This document shows positions 53,765-62,544 of a DNA stretch of 64,000 nucleotides, in pieces. A program made the translations under genes and the position numbers. A model generated the notes under the pieces. That model made no database searches, was not told the DNA's origin, and saw nothing but the letters and a program-made list of their open reading frames with translations. This DNA is from Burkholderia humptydooensis (GTDB taxonomy: Bacteria; Pseudomonadota; Gammaproteobacteria; Burkholderiales; Burkholderiaceae). Position 1 is the stretch's first letter, and each line of letters opens with the position of its first letter. The stretch spans positions 1,984,001 to 2,048,000 of the forward strand of contig NZ_CP013382.1 in the NCBI RefSeq assembly GCF_001513745.1, read 5' to 3'.

Positions 53765-55126
53765 TCACGCCACCTTGCCGTCTCTCAGCCCCCAGGCTTC
53801 GAAGCGAAGATCGGGGAAATCGCCGACGATGCGCAGCGCCATCGCCGAGCCGGCGAGGGTCTGCTTCCAGAACGGATCGGTCGATTCCACTTCGAAGTAC
53901 GTGCTTTGGGCGTAGTAGGGAATCTGGCGCGGGGGATTGGGCAGCGCGTTCAGGCGCGCGCCCGGCAGTTGCAGGTCCACGAGCTTCTGGATCTGCTCGA
54001 CGGCGCCCAGCTTCGCCTGCTGCGGCAACAGTTGCCGCAGCTTCTCCGCCGGCATCGCGGCCGAAAACGCGAAAATCAGTTTCTTCAGGTTCCACTGCTT
54101 GTCGATGATGCAGATGTGCACCTGATCGCCGCGATCCTCGAAGCGCAGCGGCAGCACCGGCGTCTCGATCACGCGCGCGAGCGCCTGGCGCAGCATCGTC
54201 GCGAGCGGCTCGAAGCTCGTCTGAAGATCGTCGTGGTCGTAGCCGAGCTCGCGGTCGGCGAGCTCCTCGTCGACGCCCGGCAGCACGCTCAGGCGCCCGA
54301 GCAGGCCGACCAGCTCGTGATACAGCATCGCGGGCGGCAGCGGATCGAACGCGTCGAGGTTCGCGAGGCGCATCCGGTACTCGGCGATCGCCTGGCGCAG
54401 CAGCAGCTCGATCAGATCGGCGACGCCGCCGCCCGTCGACAGCACGCGCTGCGCGGACGTGCTCGCGAGCCGCACGCGCAGCGTGCTCTGCAGCTCGTCG
54501 ATCAGCGAGCGCAGCACGAGATGCGCGCGCGTGTCGAGGAGCGGCGGAATGAAGCGCGGGTCGAGCGATACGGTGCGGCTCGCGTTGCGGCCCGCCACGC
54601 GCGCGATCGGCAGCGCGGCTTCGTCGGAGCGCAACTGCGACTTCCAGCAAAGGCGCGTGACGAGCTGCCCGGTCTCGATCGTCAGGCGCCGCGGCGTGCC
54701 GGGCGCGTCGAGGCCGACCGCGAGATCCGGCACCTCGGTCGACACCGCGCGATAGCGCGACGCCGACGCGACGTCGCCGAACGCCATTTCCGGGCCGCCC
54801 GTGCGCGCCGCCTGCAGCGCGAGGCACGCGATGTCGCCCGCCTGCGCGAACTCGGTCTCGAGCGGCGGCGGCAGCGGATCGTCGGACGGCAGCGAGAACG
54901 CGGTGCCGTCCTGGAACACGCCGCGAGCGTGGCGGAGCCCGAGCCTGCCGAGCCCGAGGCCGTCCTGATCGAGATCGAGCAGCGTGAAGCCCCAGCCGTG
55001 ATTCGACGTCTGACCGAGCCGCAGCGCGGCCTGATGCGCGAGATGCCGCTCGAGCTGCTGGAAGTGCTGCGTCTCGATCAGCATGCCGTCGCTCCACGCG
55101 ACCGGTCCTACCGGCAGACTGCTCAT
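53765..55126 (-). CDS. tssK: T6SS baseplate protein TssK
   Basis: This 453-residue protein links the T6SS baseplate to the membrane complex. The family start PVAWSDGMLIETQHFQQLER is clear (typically W-x-E-G-M-x-L-x-P-Q-H-F), and the C-terminal third has VHICIIDKQWNLKKLIFAFS and YFEVESTDPFWKQ. AGGAG precedes the ATG at 55126, and the start overlaps the tssJ stop by four bases. Confidence 0.94.
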   Translation of the reverse strand: MSSLPVGPVAWSDGMLIETQHFQQLERHLAHQAALRLGQTSNHGWGFTLLDLDQDGLGLGRLGLRHARGVFQDGTAFSLPSDDPLPPPLETEFAQAGDIACLALQAARTGGPEMAFGDVASASRYRAVSTEVPDLAVGLDAPGTPRRLTIETGQLVTRLCWKSQLRSDEAALPIARVAGRNASRTVSLDPRFIPPLLDTRAHLVLRSLIDELQSTLRVRLASTSAQRVLSTGGGVADLIELLLRQAIAEYRMRLANLDAFDPLPPAMLYHELVGLLGRLSVLPGVDEELADRELGYDHDDLQTSFEPLATMLRQALARVIETPVLPLRFEDRGDQVHICIIDKQWNLKKLIFAFSAAMPAEKLRQLLPQQAKLGAVEQIQKLVDLQLPGARLNALPNPPRQIPYYAQSTYFEVESTDPFWKQTLAGSAMALRIVGDFPDLRFEAWGLRDGKVA

Positions 55127-55704
55127 TGCCTGCTTCTCCTTGTCCCATAGGTGGTTTTCGTCCTGCGCTCGGGCGGCGGCTCGTCGGTGCGGACCGCCGA
55201 TGCGGCGAGCGCGCCGCCGACGGGCACAGGCCCCGGCAACAACGCGTTGTAGATGCCGTCGCGGTCGAGCCAGACGGCCATGTGAATCAATCCGCGGCCC
55301 TCGATGCGCACGCGCAGCGGCCCGTAGTTCGTCGGCCGGCGCGCGTAGTCGGCGTCGGCGACGAGCCACAGGTCACCCGAGCGCGGCAGGTTCAGCGAGA
55401 ACTGCAGCACCTGGTTCGGCGCGACCACGTGGCGCGAGTCGGCGACGACCGTGCTGTCCTGCCCGCGCGACGCGCACGACGAATCGTCGCCGCCCTGCGT
55501 CGGCAGCCAGTCGGCCGCGGTCACGACGTACACGCACGTCTGCACCGGCCGCGGCTCGCCCGTCGGCGCGACGTTCAGCCGGTTGCCGCCGACGAGCGTC
55601 ACGTGCAGTTGCCGCGGCTCTTCCGGCTTCGACGACGAGAACATCGAGCAGCCGGCGAGCATGCCGAGCGCGAGCGCCGCCGCAAATGATTTGAAGGGGC
55701 CCAT
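55123..55704 (-). CDS. tssJ: T6SS outer-membrane lipoprotein TssJ
   Basis: This 193-residue lipoprotein has lipobox LAGC (Cys at about 19) and a transthyretin-like domain typical of TssJ/SciN (NVAPTGEPRPVQTCVYVVTA, LQFSLNLPRSGDLWLVADAD). It fixes the T6SS membrane complex to the outer membrane. Its C-terminal 25 residues are charged and poorly conserved in appearance. Confidence 0.9.
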   Translation of the reverse strand: MGPFKSFAAALALGMLAGCSMFSSSKPEEPRQLHVTLVGGNRLNVAPTGEPRPVQTCVYVVTAADWLPTQGGDDSSCASRGQDSTVVADSRHVVAPNQVLQFSLNLPRSGDLWLVADADYARRPTNYGPLRVRIEGRGLIHMAVWLDRDGIYNALLPGPVPVGGALAASAVRTDEPPPERRTKTTYGTRRSRQ

Positions 55705-55721
55705 CTTGCGACGCACGGTGC

Positions 55722-56111
55722 TTAGCTGAGTGTCATCGTGATCGTCTGCGACGGAACGGCGGAAAAGCCGGCCGTGTTCTGGTTGTTCGGCAGGTTGGTG
55801 TCCGTGAGGCGCGTCTCCGGCGCGCCCTGGATCATCACCTTGCTCGAGCCTTTCGCGTGCCGCGACGGCCCCGACACGGTGCCCGACGCGACGCCGCCCA
55901 TCGATCCCGGCTCGTCGCTGTGCGTGACCGGAATGATCGTGTTCATGTTGTGAGCCGGCCCGCCGTTGATCAGGATGTTCGGCACGTTCGGCACGGCCTC
56001 CGGCTTGTTCGCGATGTTCGTGTACGGCATGGGAATCGCGAGGGGCGGCGTCTTGCAGACGTCGTTCCCCGGCGCGATCGCCATCCCTCCCGCAGAGCAA
56101 TTTGCAAACAT
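55722..56111 (-). CDS. PAAR-like spike-tip protein (DUF4150)
   Basis: This 129-residue protein belongs to the PAAR-like DUF4150 family that caps VgrG spikes and carries effectors. It begins MFANCSAGGMAIAPGNDVCK and contains PAIP-like turns (IPMPYTNIANKPEAVPNVPN) and SHSDEPGSMGGV-type glycine turns. There is no C-terminal toxin extension, so any cargo would be a separate protein. It lies 17 bp upstream of tssJ on the same strand and belongs with the DUF3540 and DUF2169 genes. Confidence 0.87.
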   Translation of the reverse strand: MFANCSAGGMAIAPGNDVCKTPPLAIPMPYTNIANKPEAVPNVPNILINGGPAHNMNTIIPVTHSDEPGSMGGVASGTVSGPSRHAKGSSKVMIQGAPETRLTDTNLPNNQNTAGFSAVPSQTITMTLS

Positions 56112-56147
56112 GATTGCCTCCTTCTAGAAACCGGGCGCGAGCGACGC

Positions 56148-56846
56148 TCAGCCCATGTGGATCTGGCCGGCGTCGATCTTCAGGAGCGACGCCGCCGTGA
56201 CGGCCGCGCTCTTCGCGTGCATCGCCATGTGCCGCTCGGTGTGGACGACCGTGCTGCCCGCGTGCGTCGCGTCGGTGCCGCTCACGTGCGTCTGGCGCTC
56301 GGCCGCCGCCTGCGTCACTACCTGCGCGCGGCTCGCGAGCTGCGCGGCCTCGAGCGACAAACGATCGCGCGCCTCGACGCGCACGTCGCGCGCGCGAAGC
56401 GCGACGTGCGCGTCGCCGAAATCCAGCGTCACCTCGTCGTTGGTCCTGTCGTTCGCTTCATCGCTCGCGCCGCCGCGCTCGAGCACCGCGAGCACCCAGC
56501 ACCGCTCGCCTTCGCGGCAGATCTGCACGAGGTCGCCCGCCCGAGGCGCGACGACGCAGCTCACCGCCTTCTTCGCGCGCAGCACGACGCCCGGGCGCAA
56601 CGCAACGCGCCATTCGTCCGCCGCCGTGCGCTCGCCGTCGATGCGCGCGAGCGCCGTCGTCGCGGCGGCGTTCGCCGGCGGCGCCGACTCGCGCGCCGGC
56701 ACGTCCGCGGACGCGGCACGCGCGCTCGCATCGGCATCGCGCCCGCCGCCCTTCATGATTCGCGTCAGCGCGCGACGCGACGCCGAATCGTCGTCGCCTT
56801 CGTATGCAAGCGCGTCGTGCGCGACAGCCATTTCCTGCATGCTCAT
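56148..56846 (-). CDS. DUF3540 family T6SS-associated protein
   Basis: This 232-residue protein resembles DUF3540 proteins found beside PAAR-like and DUF2169 genes in T6SS loci. The first 80 residues are low-complexity and charged. The core (RKGVVLRAKKAVSCVVAPRAGDL-like, QICREGERCWVLAVLERGG) is an OB-like segment, and the C-terminal part (LDFGDAHVALRARDVRVEAR to KIDAGQIHMG) is a beta-helix-like repeat as in VgrG tails. GAGGAG precedes the ATG. It may act as a spike adaptor; this is inferred from context. Confidence 0.78.
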   Translation of the reverse strand: MSMQEMAVAHDALAYEGDDDSASRRALTRIMKGGGRDADASARAASADVPARESAPPANAAATTALARIDGERTAADEWRVALRPGVVLRAKKAVSCVVAPRAGDLVQICREGERCWVLAVLERGGASDEANDRTNDEVTLDFGDAHVALRARDVRVEARDRLSLEAAQLASRAQVVTQAAAERQTHVSGTDATHAGSTVVHTERHMAMHAKSAAVTAASLLKIDAGQIHMG

Positions 56847-56848
56847 CG

Positions 56849-57919
56849 TCAAACTCCTCTTGCTCCGGGTTGCACTCGCTGCCACCAGAGCCGGTCGTCG
56901 GCGCTCGTGGCTTCCTCGAAAACCGCGTCCCGCGTATCGGCCGCCGCCCACGTGTGGCGAAGCTGGCCGATCAGATTGCCGCCGCGGCAATCGGCGCCGC
57001 GCAGATCGACGCGCTCCAGATGCGCGCCGCGCGCGTCGAGCTGCTGCAATTGCGCGCCCGACAGGTTCACGCGCGTGAGCCATGCGTCGCGCAACGCGAT
57101 GCGCGGCGCGCGCAAGCCCTGGAGCGCGCTGTCCGCGACGCTCGCGCTGTCGAAGATCGCCTGCGGCAATTCGCTGTTCGTCACGGTCAGGCCGTTGACG
57201 CTCGCGTGATCGAAGCTCGCGATCGGCAGCCGGCTCGCATGGATCTCGCCCGTCGCCCATGTGCTGTGCGACCACGCGGCCTGCTTCAGCTCGCAGCCGT
57301 GCACGGTCATCCGTTCGATGCGCGAATCGATCCAGCGCACGTTGATCCCGCGGCATTCGACGAGCACCGCGCGCTCGCAGCCGCTTTGCCCGGCGATCAG
57401 GTTCTCGAGCCCGACCGATTCGAGCCGCAGATCGGCGAGCCGGCAGCCGATCCACGACGTGTCGCTCCAGTGGCCGCCGCGCAGCGTAACGCCCGCGTAG
57501 TCGCCCGCGACGAGCGACACGTGCGCGCCGCGCACGGCGTCGAACGTCCAGGCGCCGCCCTTCGATTGCGTGCACACGACATCTTTCAGCAGGCAGCCCG
57601 TCCACGTACCGCCGTCGATCTCACACTCGTCGAACGTCACGCGCTGCAGCGCGCTCTGCGTCCACGCGCCCGCGCGGATCCGGCTCGATTCGTGAGAGAG
57701 CTTCACGAGCTCGCAGCGATCGAAACGGTTCGCATCGAACGTGCAGTTCACGAAGCGCAGGTTCGACAGCCGGCAGCCGGTCCATTCGACGCGCTCGAAG
57801 TGGCAATCGACAAACAGCGTGTCCGCGAGCGCGACGCCCCGCTGCGGCGATGCGTAGCGCTGCCCCTCGACGATTTCGGGTAGCGGCGGCGGCAGCACCG
57901 CCGAGCGGATCTTGCTCAT
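56849..57919 (-). CDS. Pentapeptide-repeat protein of the T6SS cassette
   Basis: This 356-residue protein is almost wholly made of degenerate pentapeptide repeats (for example FVDCHFERVEWTGCRLSNLR, RFDRCELVKLS, VNLSGAQLQQLDARGAHLER), which predict a right-handed quadrilateral beta-helix. It lacks a signal peptide. It ends 2 nt before the DUF3540 start and overlaps the stop of the DUF2169 gene (TGATG). Role unknown; an adaptor or structural element for a cargo-loaded VgrG is the likely class. Confidence 0.85.
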   Translation of the reverse strand: MSKIRSAVLPPPLPEIVEGQRYASPQRGVALADTLFVDCHFERVEWTGCRLSNLRFVNCTFDANRFDRCELVKLSHESSRIRAGAWTQSALQRVTFDECEIDGGTWTGCLLKDVVCTQSKGGAWTFDAVRGAHVSLVAGDYAGVTLRGGHWSDTSWIGCRLADLRLESVGLENLIAGQSGCERAVLVECRGINVRWIDSRIERMTVHGCELKQAAWSHSTWATGEIHASRLPIASFDHASVNGLTVTNSELPQAIFDSASVADSALQGLRAPRIALRDAWLTRVNLSGAQLQQLDARGAHLERVDLRGADCRGGNLIGQLRHTWAAADTRDAVFEEATSADDRLWWQRVQPGARGV

Positions 57920-60135
57920 CACGCCCTCCTCGGCACGTCGAGCTGGCCGGCGTTCAGATTGCCTCGCCACGCGCCCGCTTCCGGAGGATGGATCCACGAC
58001 GTGCGGACCCGGACGAGATTGCAGTCGCGCATCCGCGTCTGCCGCATGTCTGCGCCATAGAACATCGCCTCCTTCAGCGAGCAGCGGTCGAACGACGTGC
58101 CCGTCAGTTGCGCATGCATCACGTTCGCGCCGTCGAGCACCGTGCGGCTCCAGTGCGACTGCTGCGCATGCAGGTGCTGCGCGTTCAGTTGCATGAACGA
58201 GCAGTGGTCGATTTGCACGCGGTCCGCGCGCAGCTCCTGCAGGCTCGACGACTTGAACACGCAATCGGTGAGCCGCGCGCCGTTGATCGACGTGCCGTGC
58301 GACAGCACCGCGAACGTCAGCATGCTGCGCTGCCAGATGCTCGCGGACAGGTCGGTCAGCAGGATGCTCGGCTTCGCGAGCGTGCATTGCGACACCGCGA
58401 GGCCCGCCATCCCGCACTCGACGATCGCGAGATCGTCGGCGCGCACGCGCGTCCAGGTCCACCCCGGCGCGCTCACCTCGGACCACGACACCGAATTCCA
58501 TTGGACATCCTGAACGTCGCCGCGCACGCCGCCGCGCCCCTGCACCGCCAGCATCGACCACGATCCGCCCGCAACCTTCAGATCGTCGAGCCGGCACTCG
58601 TCGAGCGAGATCCGCTCGATCTCGACGTTCAGCCACGCGCCGCGCTCGAGATTGCAGCGCTGGAGCTTGCCGCCCTTCCACCAGCCGTCGCTCATCTTCA
58701 CGTCGGCGAACGAGCAATCGACCGCATGCACCTGATTGAGCCGGCAGTTCGCCCACTCGCTGCGATCGAACGTGCAGCGCTCGAAGCGCACGTCGTCGAA
58801 CTTCCAGCCGTCGAAGCGCATCGACGACAGATCGGCGTCGCGAATCGTCACGTTCGCGAGCTCGGGCGTCTTCGCCTGGCGCAGCCGCGTGCGCCAGTTC
58901 TCGCCTCCGCGCGGCGCGCCCGGCAGCTTCGCGTTGCGGTTCGCTTCCTCGAATGCCGAGAGCCGCTCGCTCGCGTCGCGCGCCTCGGCCAGCTCGCGGC
59001 GGTTCTGCTCGACCCGCGCACGGACTTCTTCATAGCCGCGCGGCGCCGGGGCGAAACGCGGGTGGTCTTCCGTGTCGAGGATCATCTCCCAGGTCCAGCC
59101 CCTCGCAACGGCAGGCATCAGTTCGTGATCCGCCTGCTGAAGCGGATCGGTGCAGTTCAGATCGGCGCGCTGATCGGCGAACTTCATCAGCGCGCCGACG
59201 TCGATGCGCTCGGCGTCGTCCTTGAATGCGGTGACGAGCATCGTCGGGCTGTCGTCGAGCAGGAAGTCGAGCGCGACCGCGCCATTCCACCACAGCACGC
59301 CGATGCCGCGATCGGGCAGGAACCACGCCGTCTGCTGCTTGAACGTCAGGCGCTCGATCCCCGGCCGGCCGTTGCGCGTCACGAGCGCGACCGGCGCAAT
59401 GCGCGGCAGCTCGCCCGCGAAGCCCTCGCCCTGCGGCCCGAAGCCGCTCATCTCGAAAGGCGCGCCGGGCGTCCAGCATTCGCCGCGCGCCCACTGGTCG
59501 GGCGCCGCCTGCTGGAAGAAGCGCAGATCGACGTCCGCGGGCCAGCCCATGTGCGTGCCGTCCTGCGCCATCGCGTCGACCGTGCCCGGCCGCGCCGGCA
59601 TCCATTGCGTGCGCTCCGGCCAGTCGCTGCCGATCGCGCCCATCGCCGCGAGCGGCGCGGGGCCGACGCCGAACGTGCTCAGTTGCTGCAACGGCGGCGT
59701 GCCGGACGCCATGCCGAACGGGTTTTCCTGCGCGCCGCCCGCCGCCGCGTGCCGGTGATCGATCGCGATGCGCGCGTAGCCCCCCGGCGCATGCTCGTCG
59801 CCCGACTGCGCCGCGCACGAAACGATCTTGCGCACGCCGTCGAGCTCGACCCAGGCGGTCCAGTCGACGTCCCGCGAGCGAGCGAGCGGCGCGACCGCGT
59901 GCACCGAGTGGCCGGCGAGCAGCCATTCGGCGCGCTGCTTCGGCAACGCGGCCTCGTACAGCGGCAGCGAAGGCGCGGCCGCCTTCAGCGCCTCCCAGAC
60001 AGCCGCTTCGTGCACGAGGATCGACGGCTGATCGAGCCGGAATCCCATCCCGACGCTGATGCCGAGCATCGGCTGCGCGCCGATCTGCGTATTGGTCGTG
60101 GCCACGAGGGCCGCTTGTGGTTTGATATGTCGCAT
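57919..60135 (-). CDS. DUF2169 T6SS adaptor fused to pentapeptide repeats
   Basis: This 738-residue protein joins an N-terminal DUF2169 domain (about 1-320; FRLDQPSILVHEAAVWEALK, LPKQRAEWLLAGHSVHA, TFKQQTAWFLPDRGIGVLWW) to a charged linker (about 350-420) and C-terminal pentapeptide repeats (FERCTFDRSEWANCRLNQVH onward). DUF2169 proteins in other bacteria act as adaptors that load effectors onto VgrG. It starts 3 nt after the vgrG stop and belongs to the same transcript. Confidence 0.88.
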   Translation of the reverse strand: MRHIKPQAALVATTNTQIGAQPMLGISVGMGFRLDQPSILVHEAAVWEALKAAAPSLPLYEAALPKQRAEWLLAGHSVHAVAPLARSRDVDWTAWVELDGVRKIVSCAAQSGDEHAPGGYARIAIDHRHAAAGGAQENPFGMASGTPPLQQLSTFGVGPAPLAAMGAIGSDWPERTQWMPARPGTVDAMAQDGTHMGWPADVDLRFFQQAAPDQWARGECWTPGAPFEMSGFGPQGEGFAGELPRIAPVALVTRNGRPGIERLTFKQQTAWFLPDRGIGVLWWNGAVALDFLLDDSPTMLVTAFKDDAERIDVGALMKFADQRADLNCTDPLQQADHELMPAVARGWTWEMILDTEDHPRFAPAPRGYEEVRARVEQNRRELAEARDASERLSAFEEANRNAKLPGAPRGGENWRTRLRQAKTPELANVTIRDADLSSMRFDGWKFDDVRFERCTFDRSEWANCRLNQVHAVDCSFADVKMSDGWWKGGKLQRCNLERGAWLNVEIERISLDECRLDDLKVAGGSWSMLAVQGRGGVRGDVQDVQWNSVSWSEVSAPGWTWTRVRADDLAIVECGMAGLAVSQCTLAKPSILLTDLSASIWQRSMLTFAVLSHGTSINGARLTDCVFKSSSLQELRADRVQIDHCSFMQLNAQHLHAQQSHWSRTVLDGANVMHAQLTGTSFDRCSLKEAMFYGADMRQTRMRDCNLVRVRTSWIHPPEAGAWRGNLNAGQLDVPRRA

Positions 60136-60138
60136 AGG

Positions 60139-62430
60139 TCAGTTCTTCGTCTGCATCCCGAGCTTTTTCAGATCGACGCCCACGTCCTCGTAGCTCGCCC
60201 CTGTATACGAGAAGCTGAAGCCGGTGACCGACATCTTGCTTCCCGTCGTCGATACGCTCGAACCCGTCGTGCCCACCGAGCTGCCGGTGGCCGACATGCT
60301 CGAGCCCGTCGTGCTCACCGAGCTGCCTGTCGTCGACGTCGACGTGCCCGTGATGCTCGTCGAGCTGCCGGTGTTCGACATCGACGTGCCGGTGATGCTC
60401 GTCGAGGTGCCCGTCACCGACGTACTCGTGCCCGTCATGCTGTTCGACGTGCCCGTGTACGACAGCGACACGCCGGTGATGCTCTGCGACTGGCCGGTCG
60501 TCGACATGCTGACGTCGGTCCACGACGACGAGATGCCCGTCATGCTGTTCGACACGCCCGTCACCGAATTGCTGGAGCCCGTCATGCTCGTCGCGACGCC
60601 GACCATCGACGTGGCGACGCCGGTGAAACTCGTGTCGACGCCCTTGAATCCGGTCGAGACGCCGGTGAAGCTCGTATCGACGCCGGTGAACGAAGTCGAC
60701 ACGCCGGTGAAGCTCGTGCTCACGCCGGTAAACGACGTGCTCAGGCCGGTGAAGCTCGCCGATACGCCGGTGAAGCTCACCGACAGCCCCGTGTACGACA
60801 CCGAGATTCCGGTGAAGCTGACCGAGATCCCGACGACCGACGTCGACGTCCCCTTCACCGACAGGTTCAAGTCCTGCGCGATCGACGTCGAGCTGTTGCG
60901 CTCGACCGTCTGCTGCATGTCGCGCTCCGCGTGGACCATCACGCGCTCCGCGCCGCGCAGATCGTCGAACGTCAGTTGGCTAGCGTTCGGAAAACCGCCC
61001 GCGCGCTTGATCGAGCGCGTGACGAGGCCCGTGTAGCGGATGTCCTTCGGCAAGTCGTATGGCGTCGGGTTTTCGCCGTTGTAGACGATGCCCGTCGCGA
61101 GCGGCCGGTCGAGATCGCCATCGACATACACGACGATCACTTCCTGCCCGACCCGCGGCATCGCGATCACGCCCCAGCCCTTGCCCGCCCATGCCTGCGA
61201 CACGCGAATCCAGCACGACGCATCGGCCTCGGTCGTCTTGTAGCGGTCCCAATGGAAGTGCACACGGATGCGCCCGAGCTTGTCGGTATGCACCTCCGAC
61301 ATCTCCGGCCCCACCACCGTCGCGCTCTGGAGACCCGACACGCGCGGCCGCCTGGTGACGAGCAGCGGCCGGAACGGCTGATCATCGGCGAGCGCGCGGA
61401 ACTTGACCGCGACGTTGCGCCCCTGCGACGTACTATCCGGTCCGTCCTGAATGAACGTCAGCTCGCTGTTCGTCACGTAGTACCGCCGATTGCGGCCCAG
61501 CGCCGGATGCCCGATCAGCGTGAACGCCCGGCCCGTCGCCAGCGCGCGCGCGTTCGCCTCGCCCACCAGCGTGTGCGATCCCGCCTGAAGCGCTTCGAGC
61601 CGCAGGCGCGCGAGACGCTCGCCCTGCTCCGGCTCCCGATAGCCCGTGGCGTAGTCGTAGTATTCGAGCGGAATCCCCTCGAGATTCGGCGGCGACTCCT
61701 GCCGCGCATCGCTATCGAGCTTGTTCGACGGCGCGTGATAGTCGAAGTCGCGCAGCGCAACGTTGTTCGACTTGATCCGCCGCGTGCGCTGCAACCGCTG
61801 CACGCCTTCGCGCCCCTGGATCGCTCGCGATTCCTCGCCGTCCGGCAAGTATTCGAGCTCATCGTTCGGCAGCGGCAGATCCTCGAACCGCTGCGTATCC
61901 GAGATCACGACGACGTGACGGTCCTGCTCGTGCTCGACCCGGAAATAGATCCCTTCGTCCTCCAGCAACCGCTTCACGAAGTTCAGATCCGTTTCCTGGA
62001 ACTGCACGCAGTACTCGCGCGGCTCGTACGCGCCTTCCAGCTCGAACCGATAACCGTTGCGCTGGTGCCCCTGAAACACCTGCTCGACGATCTGCGGCAC
62101 GCTCACGTTCTGGAAGATCCGGCTGTTGCGGTTCTCCGCGAGAAACGACAGCCAGCTCCTCAGCTCCAGCGTGTACGTGTACTGCCCGCTCATCTGCCCC
62201 GTGTCGTAACCGCCGAACACGTGCGTGTTGAACGTGCGCACATCGCCTCCGCCCAGATCGATGTCCGCCGACAGCGTCGAGCCGAGCAGCGCGTCGAAAT
62301 CCAGATCCGGGTCGTGGCTCAGCAGGTCGAGCTGATACGACGGCTCCTGCGACAGGCTCTCGTGCACCACGAAGCTCAGCGCCACCGCGTCCGGGTCCAG
62401 CAGGGGACTACGCAGTTCGATCAGACGCAT
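60139..62430 (-). CDS. vgrG: T6SS spike protein VgrG, copy 1
   Basis: This 763-residue VgrG has the gp27-like half (FVVHESLSQEPSYQLDLLSH; QFQETDLNFVKRLLEDEGIY near 150), the gp5 OB-fold (RIRVHFHWDRYK near 395; WIRVSQAWAGKGWGVIAMPR) and a long C-terminal tail of 31 heptapeptides (coding 60202-60852), then a short end GVDLKKLGMQTKN. The start at 62430 was preferred because GGAGG lies six bases upstream; a GTG at 62436 is possible. No enzymatic C-terminal domain is seen. Confidence 0.92.
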   Translation of the reverse strand: MRLIELRSPLLDPDAVALSFVVHESLSQEPSYQLDLLSHDPDLDFDALLGSTLSADIDLGGGDVRTFNTHVFGGYDTGQMSGQYTYTLELRSWLSFLAENRNSRIFQNVSVPQIVEQVFQGHQRNGYRFELEGAYEPREYCVQFQETDLNFVKRLLEDEGIYFRVEHEQDRHVVVISDTQRFEDLPLPNDELEYLPDGEESRAIQGREGVQRLQRTRRIKSNNVALRDFDYHAPSNKLDSDARQESPPNLEGIPLEYYDYATGYREPEQGERLARLRLEALQAGSHTLVGEANARALATGRAFTLIGHPALGRNRRYYVTNSELTFIQDGPDSTSQGRNVAVKFRALADDQPFRPLLVTRRPRVSGLQSATVVGPEMSEVHTDKLGRIRVHFHWDRYKTTEADASCWIRVSQAWAGKGWGVIAMPRVGQEVIVVYVDGDLDRPLATGIVYNGENPTPYDLPKDIRYTGLVTRSIKRAGGFPNASQLTFDDLRGAERVMVHAERDMQQTVERNSSTSIAQDLNLSVKGTSTSVVGISVSFTGISVSYTGLSVSFTGVSASFTGLSTSFTGVSTSFTGVSTSFTGVDTSFTGVSTGFKGVDTSFTGVATSMVGVATSMTGSSNSVTGVSNSMTGISSSWTDVSMSTTGQSQSITGVSLSYTGTSNSMTGTSTSVTGTSTSITGTSMSNTGSSTSITGTSTSTTGSSVSTTGSSMSATGSSVGTTGSSVSTTGSKMSVTGFSFSYTGASYEDVGVDLKKLGMQTKN
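60202..60852 (-). repeat. 31 heptapeptide repeats in VgrG copy 1
   Basis: The tail is 31 consecutive units of seven residues with consensus G-(V/T/S)-S-(T/V)-S-(F/T)-T, for example GVSTSFT, GTSTSIT and GSSVSTT. One unit starts with Asp rather than Gly (DVSMSTT). The periodicity is exact and points to an elongated beta-helical needle continuing the VgrG spike. The repeated codons also create long but meaningless frames on the other strand. Confidence 0.9.
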
Positions 62431-62540
62431 GGCCACCCTCCGATCGTCCCGGCATCCGCGGATGCAAACGCCGCGCGCAGCGAGCCGTTCCCGTCAGGCG
62501 ACGCGACCGAAGCAACCGCTTGTGAATGAATATCGCTCAT
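62421..62540 (-). other. Possible 39-codon leader frame between the two vgrG genes
   Basis: An ATG at 62540, five bases after the vgrG-2 stop, opens a 39-codon frame (MSDIHSQAVASVASPDGNGS onward) whose stop overlaps the start of vgrG-1. It also holds a 14-bp palindrome GCATCCGCGGATGC (62452-62465). No clear ribosome site is present. It may only couple translation between the two vgrG genes. Confidence 0.25.
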
Positions 62541-62544
62541 AGGA

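Noticed and set aside
60224..61036. A plus-strand open frame rich in PVxDTPVKL-like repeats opposite the vgrG-1 tail
   Set aside because: It is the reverse complement of the heptad-coding repeats. The periodicity explains the open frame, and a parallel frame occurs opposite vgrG-2 at 62609-63442. No ribosome site or family match is apparent.
57850..62529. A plus-strand frame of more than 1500 codons opposite the T6SS cassette
   Set aside because: It is very rich in Arg, Ala and His and lies wholly opposite well-supported genes. Long antisense frames are expected at this GC content.
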